From the IMG/VR virus record IMGVR_UViG_3300031688_000046, positions 1-39,274 of that record: a stretch of 39,274 bases of DNA, one strand, 5' to 3'. A model generated the notes under the pieces. The model did no database searches. It saw nothing but the letters and a program-made list of their open reading frames with translations, and was not told the DNA's origin. The DNA comes from a virus. Positions 19,501 through 24,497 of this stretch are shown in pieces (the first letter of the stretch is position 1; each line of letters begins with the position of its first letter). Made by a program: the position numbers and the translations under genes.

Positions 19501-20702
19501 CCAGAAACCCTGATGCTAGAATTTGGTTAAGTAAATCAGGTTATGAAATTGCTAATCGTGGTTTACAGTCTATAACTAACTTAGAAGGAACTAACACAAG
19601 ACTAGATAAATCTGCTGAAGGAAAAAAAGAAAAATTTGGAAGAGCAATATTAGAGGCTAATAAATTTTATTTAGAAAAGTTTTTGGTTAATCCAGATAAG
19701 TTTGCAGCTCAAGCTTCGTGGATGGCATACTATATGAATGACTTAAAAAAACAAGGTATAGATCCTTCTAGTATTGATTGGTCAAATCATAAGGTAAATA
19801 AAAAAGCAGGTGCTTTTGCTGAACAACAAGTAGGAAGACAGCAGAATGTTTCTGACACAGACCTGCAGGGTGATTTGTTTAACAGTAAAAACGCTACATC
19901 ACAGGTTGCTCGTAAAATATTTTTTCCATTCGCTAACTTTTTGATAAATCAAAAGACAAGAATGTATACTGATTTTAACATAGCTCTTAGTAAAACAGCT
20001 ACAAAAGACGATAAAAGAAATGCGTATCGTTCTTTAGCTGGTCTTGGAGTAGAGACAGCTACATTTAACTTACTTGGATTAGCTATTACTCAAGGATTGG
20101 CTGCTATGTCTCAAGCGATAACTGGAGATGACGATGAGGAAGATAAAAATAAAGCACTTCAAAATAGATTAAAAGGTAGAGCTGGTAACGTAGTTAAGGA
20201 TATTTTATCACCTATACCTCCATTAGATGACTTAACTTTAATGATGGTTAATAAGGTTATAAAAACTGCTAGTGACGGAGATGATCCTTTTCAGTTTTTT
20301 GCAAAAGATAAAAAAACATTTATAGAGCAAGCAGGTGTTTTGGGTATACCATTTGGGACTGCTGGTGATTTATTTGAGATGATAGGTATCGGATCTACTG
20401 GAACTTACACGGATAATTATGGTAAAGAACGAGAAATTGATCCATCGTTAAAAGGAGCAGCGACTCTTAATGGTTTAGCTTACCTTTTATATAGTCTTGG
20501 TATGCTTCCATCTGAAGCAGGATCTATTATTAAGTATAATGTAAAATCATACAAAAAGAGTGGGAATAAAAGTAAAGGTGGATCAGGTATTCCTATAAAA
20601 ACAAAAACAAAAACAAAAACAAAAACTAATAGAAAAAGAAAAACAAATAGCGGTGGACCATTACTAGGTGGTAAGAAAAAATCAGGAGGGAGATTGTTTT
20701 AA
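13503..20702 (+). CDS. Giant (2399-aa) candidate ejection/polyvalent virion protein
   Basis: The largest gene here. The N-terminus carries two copies of a short motif: ETPNGSVITESEAKSKYGNR then LLDSGTFK (residues about 8-38), and YISPNGSEISGQDVVKKYGD then LVDGGTLK (about 63-96). Glycine-rich membrane-like helices lie at about 418-450 and 548-580. A long Lys/Glu-rich, probably coiled-coil region covers about 770-1500. The C-terminal part has GGPTQFLKQLTPLVNTATNL (about 1966), ASWMAYYMNDLKKQGIDP (about 2070), KIFFPFANFLINQKTRMY (about 2138) and a membrane-like helix (about 2180-2205), then a basic KT-repeat tail. That C-terminal pattern is one I associate with very large internal virion proteins delivered during infection. 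No transglycosylase motif was seen. Its 3' end overlaps the convergent HNH gene by 21 bases. Confidence 0.7.
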   Translation: MEDELLFETPNGSVITESEAKSKYGNRLQGLLDSGTFKQTEKPATKKEETKKEVEVTFDVEAFYISPNGSEISGQDVVKKYGDRSQSLVDGGTLKKKDASVDSTGETENTGGITPILETEGILSDSGDPTENFQKVNNVVVDGVPFVELPTEEQQNYIDSLKQNDEDEPRLSGQNDMFGQPMNAEGSSDFKTMSSYDFNDGDVLQSYVNFNSKKQLPGQKDFLKTTITQDGKVLGDRATPAGMIATEAPRERNLLNKLFYSEEDLDEIDAKGTISKDLLDKVDVDLSDYQAWERENTKEDDFVYSEIRDLINSDEDEQLLIDKRNFQKLSAYTNSLGDDIQNDIDLIGDRLKFESNPESRAILLAKQKALKQAQVKNIGRQYNFLSLFPALQKQDDVKKIRRKEYIMNQRSGDFSGATSNMVLTAVDSGLKFAGGLLTAIPSWIEQGGNLAGLDMSGARGLNESLDAMLNNEIGTFDGAIDSSPVERASFNEVKEVTINWQGKPMQVGLTPQGDIVDMNTMVSMGGLLTNEQVKEVNNSAKNISEFEITATGGSVLQGGTGMIVNLIGLIKGGQWATKSINKALKSTGRKVKGGVGMAAVSYGSSVATEVNSIKSQLMQAGLSEDEAMDRAILYGNGRASLDGLFSGLAGGNTKLLTANKNAAATLRDLVLKPKTVFKSEVFKQKVKDLAKENFREVVIEELPVLYSGAFLNRLANESIGKEILDQEVSKASVIETVVLTLGATSGLGAKTLLTNNGRKDLLKAATESSNIEKDIADAVNNGDITEAEGKSVYTEVYNMQTGINQTQGTMLVSSNIEPAAALLNQRQKLMAKRAELEGPLKLEIDKKIEGVDSQIDALKKQDTAEAKAIMNQQKEGTVTTNVTKEEALASLKAENEVREKAGLPVILESEENILKEQDNLLKEKQDAIQESKTEEQVLSDDGGSKETRETDNVELQGVGKGDTRQTTVTDEKTLTPEQQVKSDELNKKRDEKIDQESRRFVVPGTKTQVQMNADGTANPVAVKENTDKPVSRGRQLKANKMILEDVIDVNEGTRLDLDASTNLTETEYSQEVADNSNNIKEIAETLAIERKNRKNLTKAEKEERADPLDIKGKIGKISEADYAKYGDPNNITPQMRRFWFKKKNKFGQNPKSDLDTSVTGLQGYTTENESKYIQDVIDFITANPTGKLNIESGISNVETSLENKFEQLTGLKATPINIDTVNNIDPNREPISVTKKKGKDISQKEASEPGVFGKKKGPSPDKILGKKKTSSDKTKEEGENVNRKKFWKSWNKAYRESKTDQTTRRKQLSDAIQDLLTSKTITTKKAKALIKKISGVNLNNPRLVSQVLEYVTKVSMDAANAKKFDDAKNLSNKIKKLLKSESLDAEVSIAAKQFNKIDPNLVSDLDLYLDNAQRIVNGLTKTKTDKEGNLIFAGTVDIKAIDKYTSETIIQEAKTISDAEAKAFSDLTGLDPSEFSIAEMRSILEETGSKELDQTNEQKANEKDDKITKAVKKAFAFYKKSINDIIKNRIDPISGEPLVISKADRKVIKEFMDVDIDLMTTAKEKLEALDAMVNFIVNQGTGGMVATTKRNQGMKNTIEANKKLKPARKLKLFGSEKVANFWYKKLGATPRIIENLFKGTSTARIFNRLSGFDGIRNGVAKAEALTNDIAQSYVDKFLKPTSRINAVKGTTKTQPNGTDFNTAENDIERFMYGFMLRTVDGTKEEQQNEFDRRKRHIEESIVAYTQDGDTKKAELGQKIYDKIISGSKNIEDIKAKVDPTNKEAIEWIIGQWSEIRPELANVSLNIYNKVLGKDINYLTDSYVLLSDESSGLDQEIGTPQFQGTSQKIYDKKSGVLMDVTKPKSLPTGRVLNFGFDSVQFSGLKDALTDLETAESIQIMKGFLGTKNKMNPAFKNLIPDVDNRNLIFSKFQNYVNAKRGASEKIQDKETIKFLNQIAGIGVSRVLGGPTQFLKQLTPLVNTATNLMFDLGSVGKGISLITRNPDARIWLSKSGYEIANRGLQSITNLEGTNTRLDKSAEGKKEKFGRAILEANKFYLEKFLVNPDKFAAQASWMAYYMNDLKKQGIDPSSIDWSNHKVNKKAGAFAEQQVGRQQNVSDTDLQGDLFNSKNATSQVARKIFFPFANFLINQKTRMYTDFNIALSKTATKDDKRNAYRSLAGLGVETATFNLLGLAITQGLAAMSQAITGDDDEEDKNKALQNRLKGRAGNVVKDILSPIPPLDDLTLMMVNKVIKTASDGDDPFQFFAKDKKTFIEQAGVLGIPFGTAGDLFEMIGIGSTGTYTDNYGKEREIDPSLKGAATLNGLAYLLYSLGMLPSEAGSIIKYNVKSYKKSGNKSKGGSGIPIKTKTKTKTKTNRKRKTNSGGPLLGGKKKSGGRLF
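20597..20626 (+). repeat. Tandem hexamer (AAAAAC)x5 encoding a KT repeat
   Basis: Five perfect copies of AAAAAC in frame encode alternating Lys-Thr near the C-terminus of the 2399-aa protein, followed by more basic residues (NRKRKTN). A perfect short tandem repeat like this is prone to slippage, so its copy number may vary among relatives. Confidence 0.85.
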
Positions 20703-21077
20703 AGAATGAATCTCAGCGTGACACCTGGCACAAACCACGATACATTTATCTATTTCTTTTTTAATAGTGTCTATTGAATTGCCTTGAGCAATACCATCAC
20801 TAACTGAAAAACTTTTGTTATTTTTTTCGTGATGAAATTCTAATGCTCTGCTAGAAAATGTTTTATTGGTTTTTTTAGAGTATCCACATACAGTACACGA
20901 AAGTGTTTCTTTGTATTCTTTTAACCAAGTTCTATTTTTTTTCCTTCTATCCTTTTTAACCGCAAGACTGCATTTTTTACAATTATATCTAACGTATTTT
21001 CCGTCTTTATGAAATTCAGTTAAAGGTTTGGGTACGTCACATTTTTTACATATTCTAATTTGTTTATCAGAACTCAT
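20682..21077 (-). CDS. HNH endonuclease with N-terminal zinc-binding motif
   Basis: A 131-aa protein with an N-terminal zinc-finger-like motif (CKKC near residue 10 and CKKC near 33) followed by a basic helix, then an HNH nuclease core: CTVC (about 61-64), LEFHHEKNN (about 80-88) and CARCHAEIH (about 117-125). The two CxxC pairs of the HNH core bind structural zinc and the HH...H residues bind the catalytic metal. Such free-standing HNH enzymes in phages act as homing endonucleases or in DNA processing. It is the last gene of the minus-strand operon and overlaps the convergent giant gene by 21 bases, a position typical of an insertion at a module boundary. Confidence 0.85.
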   Translation of the reverse strand: MSSDKQIRICKKCDVPKPLTEFHKDGKYVRYNCKKCSLAVKKDRRKKNRTWLKEYKETLSCTVCGYSKKTNKTFSSRALEFHHEKNNKSFSVSDGIAQGNSIDTIKKEIDKCIVVCARCHAEIHSLKQSPS

Positions 21078-21255
21078 CCTCTGTTAATTTTTGAGTGTCC
21101 CTTAAAATAATAATCAACTCTTTTATATTAGAGTTTAAAGACTTGGGATCTTCATCCATTAATGATTCGTAAATGCCGTCAGTTAATACATTAATATTAG
21201 CCATTAGCATATTAATGTAATTGATAGTGTTTTGACTGTTCTTTTTTACTGACAT
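21067..21255 (-). CDS. Small helical protein of unknown function
   Basis: A 62-aa protein overlapping the start of the HNH gene by 11 bases, so the two are probably translated together. It is all helical by eye (NTINYINMLMANINVL, NIKELIIILRDTQKL), mildly acidic, with no motif I know. The ATG follows an A/T-rich leader. Confidence 0.6.
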   Translation of the reverse strand: MSVKKNSQNTINYINMLMANINVLTDGIYESLMDEDPKSLNSNIKELIIILRDTQKLTEDEF

Positions 21256-21313
21256 TTTTTTAGGTTCCTATAATCTACAAAAAAAAATAAATTTAAAGAT
21301 AAAAACTTATTAA

Positions 21314-21544
21314 CTAATCCATTGCTAGAATTAAACCTTTTCCCATTTTTGAATCTATTTTTGAAATAGCTCTATAAATAACTTTTGATTTTCTCTTTGT
21401 TTCATTTATCTCTTTTTTTGTGGAATCCTTGCCTAGATTAGTATACATATAACAATCTATTCTAAAAAGTTCATCAATTTTTTTGTAGTTACTCCAGGCT
21501 TTAAATTCTATTATCTTTTCTACGTCAGTGAACGTGTATTCCAT
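21314..21544 (-). CDS. Small protein of unknown function
   Basis: A 76-aa protein, N-terminus MEYTFTDVEKIIEFKAWSNY, then a basic helical region (STKKEINETKRKSKVIYRAI). Its start overlaps the end of the DnaA-like gene by 20 bases, a configuration consistent with coupling to it. No motif recognised. A KKEINETKRKS stretch might bind nucleic acid, but that is only charge. Confidence 0.6.
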   Translation of the reverse strand: MEYTFTDVEKIIEFKAWSNYKKIDELFRIDCYMYTNLGKDSTKKEINETKRKSKVIYRAISKIDSKMGKGLILAMD

Positions 21545-21977
21545 TTTGTTGTTTTTTAAATGTTAATAACTCTTTTTCTAATATATTAATTTTATCTAAT
21601 AATAACTGTTTTTCTGACTTAAAATCTAAAACCCTATCACTTACCCTATTGTATAAATTTGAAATATCTGGATCTGAGTTCATTAAAAAATCAAAATCTT
21701 TTAACCCGTGAATCACAGTAGCGTGTCCTCTATTTCCAGATAATACACCTATCCTATCCAAACTCAGGAAATGATAATTTCTTAATATGTAATAAAATAT
21801 TCTTCTCGCATCAACATAACTTCTTTTTCTGCATTTTATAAATATATCAATTAAATCACTTTCTTCCTGGATAATATTTATTATCTCCTCTATAGGTGTT
21901 TTTCTTTTTTCTTTTTGGGGCTTAGGAATAACATAATACCCTAATAATACATTGTAGTCTATTTCATTGTATTTCAT
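21525..21977 (-). CDS. DnaA domain-IV-like DNA-binding protein
   Basis: A 150-aa protein whose residues about 30-110 match the C-terminal DNA-binding domain of bacterial DnaA: a helix with IKCRKRSYVDARRIFYYILR (48-67), a turn helix LSLDRIGVLS, then the signature GNRGHATVIHGLKDF (81-95), equivalent to GGRDHTTVLHACRKI in E. coli DnaA. There is no AAA+ ATPase, so it can recognise DNA but cannot by itself melt an origin. A coiled-coil-like tail (SEKQLLLDKINILEKELL) follows. The ATG directly abuts the stop of the VRR-NUC gene (TAAATG). It may bind phage origin or host DnaA boxes, or act as a regulator; both are inference. Confidence 0.85.
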   Translation of the reverse strand: MKYNEIDYNVLLGYYVIPKPQKEKRKTPIEEIINIIQEESDLIDIFIKCRKRSYVDARRIFYYILRNYHFLSLDRIGVLSGNRGHATVIHGLKDFDFLMNSDPDISNLYNRVSDRVLDFKSEKQLLLDKINILEKELLTFKKQQNGIHVH

Positions 21978-22217
21978 TTATCCTCTATATATTTCAGTTA
22001 TCACACCGTGGTTATCTAATTCTTTTATTCTGTATTTTTGTATTGCAGAAACTACTCCCTTTGGTTTTTTAATCTCAGAAAATATTACACCGCAATTCGG
22101 TGGTATAGCGACAATATCAGGAATACCATTCTTATTGGTCTTAATTAATTTAATAACGTAGTACCCATCAGCCTCTAACTGTTTAATTCTTTTTGCTTGT
22201 ATTTGTTGCTCTGTCAT
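21978..22217 (-). CDS. VRR-NUC domain nuclease
   Basis: A 79-aa protein that is essentially a bare VRR-NUC fold, a PD-(D/E)XK variant found in phages and in eukaryotic FAN1. Seen: an N-terminal helix (QQIQAKRIKQLEADGYYVIKL), the catalytic elements NGIPDIVAIPP (G-x-PD) and IFSEIKKPKG (E-x-K), then SAIQKYRIKELDNHG (Q-x-x-R-x-x-x-L-x-x-x-G). All three motifs are intact, so it should be active as a stand-alone structure-specific DNA nuclease, perhaps a branch resolvase. Its ATG overlaps the stop of the tiny membrane-protein gene by one base (TAATG). Confidence 0.88.
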   Translation of the reverse strand: MTEQQIQAKRIKQLEADGYYVIKLIKTNKNGIPDIVAIPPNCGVIFSEIKKPKGVVSAIQKYRIKELDNHGVITEIYRG

Positions 22218-22324
22218 TAAAACGGGTCATTATCCCAGTCCTCAGGAAATAGTTTTTTGGCTACTGCCTTACTTACCACTATTACTGCTACAGCTATTGC
22301 TAGCCAACCGATTGCTTCTATCAT
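22217..22324 (-). CDS. 35-aa single-span membrane protein with acidic tail
   Basis: A small frame read in the gap between the VRR-NUC and helicase genes: start at 22324, stop 22219-22217. It has one membrane segment (AIGWLAIAVAVIVVSKAVA) and a short cytoplasmic-type tail KKLFPEDWDNDPF. The stop overlaps the next ATG (TAATG), which argues that it is translated. The tail ends in Asp-Pro-Phe after acidic residues, loosely like the DDIPF tip with which SSB proteins recruit partners. Function unknown; membrane anchoring of the replication complex would be a guess. Confidence 0.65.
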   Translation of the reverse strand: MIEAIGWLAIAVAVIVVSKAVAKKLFPEDWDNDPF

Positions 22325-22329
22325 TGTAT

Positions 22330-23562
22330 TTAATTTAAAGTTAATAAATCTCTTTTAAAATGTCTTAATGTGTAGTCTTTCTTTTTACTTACTGCCTTGT
22401 AAATATCTGGTTCGATTCCTCCTTTTGTAAAGATCCAGATTACTTTGTTTTCGGGTCTATCCTTGGTTGTCATTCTATCTCTTGACTGCCAATAACTGGT
22501 AGCACTAAAGTCTATATTGTAATAAATCAGTATGTCAGCCTTTCGCAAACTTATACCCTCTCTACCAGACACTATTTGCAAAGCTATTGATTTGTTTGTA
22601 CTTTCAAACGTACTTAAATCAGTACATATTTCATCTCCATAAACTTCCTTTAAAGCATTCAACTCCTCTTTAAATTTATAGAATATTCCTATTTTTTGAG
22701 TACAAAAGTTATCGTATATATACTGAGCCTTAAATGTATCTAACACCATTGACTTACCACTTTCAAACTTAACAGTTCCGCTATACATCTGATGTAATTT
22801 CTGCATTAATTTAACACCAGTATCTGCTAATATTACATTCTCTTTACCCTCTACTACCAAATCTTTTTTTAACTTGTTACAAAGGTCTGTAATTATTGTG
22901 GGTGGATTTACATATAGAACTTCTTCATTTATTTTTGACTTAAACCCCGCTTCTTTTTGGGTGTAGGAAATGCTGTATGGTTTCATTTCGTCCAGGATTG
23001 ATTGTTTTCCTGTAGAATAGTCATTAACCATAAAACCTCCAATGTGTCTTGTTTTTGGAACTACATAGTCTTTAGCGAACTTATAGAAATTAGTGTACTT
23101 GCTAAATGGACTTTGTACTAACCCATATACCTGGTGATACATTTGACTAAATGATTCTGGTGTAGGCGTTCCAGATAAGAATATTACAAACGGATTGTTT
23201 TTTATGATAAGCTCCTTTACTTGCTTAGCTCTTTTACTTGGTTTAGGAAACGCACCCATACTGTGAGACTCATCGCAAACAATAGCATCCCATCCTTTTT
23301 GATCAACCTTATGTAACGACTCGTAATTAACGACCAACAAAGAAAATCCAGGGTCAAGCAACTCAAAATCATTGTATATACTATCAATTGCTTTTTTCTT
23401 AGTAATAAACAAAACAGTCTTTACTTCTATATTGTCTAATATTCCTAAAGATGTTAGTGTCTTACCAGTTCTTACTTCCATAGATAAGTACACAAACTTT
23501 TTTTCTTTTATAACGTTAATTCCTTTCCTAATTATCTCTACCTGGTATTCTCTAAATTCCAT
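22330..23562 (-). CDS. SF2 helicase, SNF2-like
   Basis: A 410-aa ATP-dependent helicase or translocase. In order: Q-motif-like start FREYQVEII, Walker A MEVRTGKTLTSL (29-40, K34), motif II DESH (97-100), motif III LSGTPTPE (129-136), and in the second RecA domain VSGREGISLRKADILIYYN (motif V) with YWQSRDRM (motif VI, Q-x-x-R). The whole two-domain core is present and intact, with no extra nuclease domain. Phage SNF2-like helicases act in replication fork remodelling or recombination. It abuts the upstream gene at the same coordinate (ATG/stop overlap) and lies in one operon with the primase-helicase. Confidence 0.9.
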   Translation of the reverse strand: MEFREYQVEIIRKGINVIKEKKFVYLSMEVRTGKTLTSLGILDNIEVKTVLFITKKKAIDSIYNDFELLDPGFSLLVVNYESLHKVDQKGWDAIVCDESHSMGAFPKPSKRAKQVKELIIKNNPFVIFLSGTPTPESFSQMYHQVYGLVQSPFSKYTNFYKFAKDYVVPKTRHIGGFMVNDYSTGKQSILDEMKPYSISYTQKEAGFKSKINEEVLYVNPPTIITDLCNKLKKDLVVEGKENVILADTGVKLMQKLHQMYSGTVKFESGKSMVLDTFKAQYIYDNFCTQKIGIFYKFKEELNALKEVYGDEICTDLSTFESTNKSIALQIVSGREGISLRKADILIYYNIDFSATSYWQSRDRMTTKDRPENKVIWIFTKGGIEPDIYKAVSKKKDYTLRHFKRDLLTLN

Positions 23563-23984
23563 TATTTTTGATTTAAAATTAATATTGAGGCATAGTGTTT
23601 AGGTAGCAGATATACTTCTTTTTTTACTTTTTCGCCTCCCCAAAACGTTGTGCCAGGGCAAGGTATTTTATTTACCTTTAACGAACTCTTATCTATGCTT
23701 TGTAGCCAAAAGATATATATTCCCGTTGGATCCTGGACCAAGTAAAATTTTAATATATCTTCAGGCAAACTCATAAGATGATCGTATTTCATCTTTTCTA
23801 ACATCATAGTACTATAATGCGTGTCTCTAAACTTCATCTCCATTACAGAGTTTGTTTTTTTAGGAGACAACCCATAAGCATCATAATGCTCAAACTCATA
23901 TTCCGAAGGTGTAAGGTCCCATCCATAAAATGTATTAAGGAATAGAATCATTACATTCTCCTTGTTTTTTATATGCTCTATCAT
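23562..23984 (-). CDS. Possible PD-(D/E)XK-fold protein
   Basis: A 140-aa protein of unknown function. Residues about 30-60 read HYDAYGLSPKKTNSVMEMKFRD: an Asp followed about 14 residues on by E-x-K, with a helical MLEKMKYDHLM after it. This is the arrangement of a PD-(D/E)XK nuclease core, although the rest of the fold is not obvious. The C-terminal half is beta-rich with GGEKVKKEVYLLPKHY. It starts 4 bases inside the previous gene and overlaps the helicase start, so it is co-translated with replication genes. An alternative is a non-catalytic helicase partner. Confidence 0.6.
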   Translation of the reverse strand: MIEHIKNKENVMILFLNTFYGWDLTPSEYEFEHYDAYGLSPKKTNSVMEMKFRDTHYSTMMLEKMKYDHLMSLPEDILKFYLVQDPTGIYIFWLQSIDKSSLKVNKIPCPGTTFWGGEKVKKEVYLLPKHYASILILNQK

Positions 23985-24244
23985 TCGTGATTCTTTCTTA
24001 CCTCCATTAGTTCAGCACACTTCTCGTATTCCTCTAGATCTTCAAAATAAACAATCAATGTGTCTATAACATTTACAGTTACAACATCAGTTATATCGTG
24101 AATAAAATACTCAACATCAGTTACCATTACATCCCTAATGTCAACGTTGTTTATTATCATATCATAAGAGTTATACATTGCCCAGTGTAGTTCTTCGTCA
24201 TCATAATGGTCTAGTATCTGTTTAATTCTATCTCTATCTTTCAT
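23981..24244 (-). CDS. Small acidic protein of unknown function
   Basis: An 87-aa acidic protein with many Asp and Glu residues (HYDDEELHW, VYFEDLEEYEKCAELMEV) and alternating beta-like hydrophobic stretches (VVTVNVIDTLIVYF). It overlaps both neighbours (11 and 4 bases) in the replication operon. No motif recognised. Confidence 0.65.
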   Translation of the reverse strand: MKDRDRIKQILDHYDDEELHWAMYNSYDMIINNVDIRDVMVTDVEYFIHDITDVVTVNVIDTLIVYFEDLEEYEKCAELMEVRKNHE

Positions 24245-24497
24245 AGTTATCTCTAAGGTATTTATAGACTTCGGGTAATTTACTCATTGCTTTTTTTTGA
24301 CATCTATAAACTTCTTTCCCTAAATGCTCTTTACTATAAAGAGTTAATCCTTTTTCTTTATCATACCAATGATCACGACCATTGGTTGATATTCCTCCTT
24401 TTCTGATCGCGATTTTGCAGTGCAGTGTGTTTATTATTTTTATATAAACTTGCCAATCATTTTCTAGGCACCATTTGAAATCAGAATTCAAACTCAT
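24234..24497 (-). CDS. Small protein of unknown function in the replication operon
   Basis: An 87-aa protein with Trp and Lys clusters (DFKWCLENDWQVYIKI, NGRDHWYDKEKGLTLY) and a helical C-terminus (RCQKKAMSKLPEVYKYLRDN). It overlaps the end of the primase-helicase gene by 17 bases and the following gene by 11. No motif recognised; it could be an accessory factor for the primase-helicase. Confidence 0.65.
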   Translation of the reverse strand: MSLNSDFKWCLENDWQVYIKIINTLHCKIAIRKGGISTNGRDHWYDKEKGLTLYSKEHLGKEVYRCQKKAMSKLPEVYKYLRDNYER

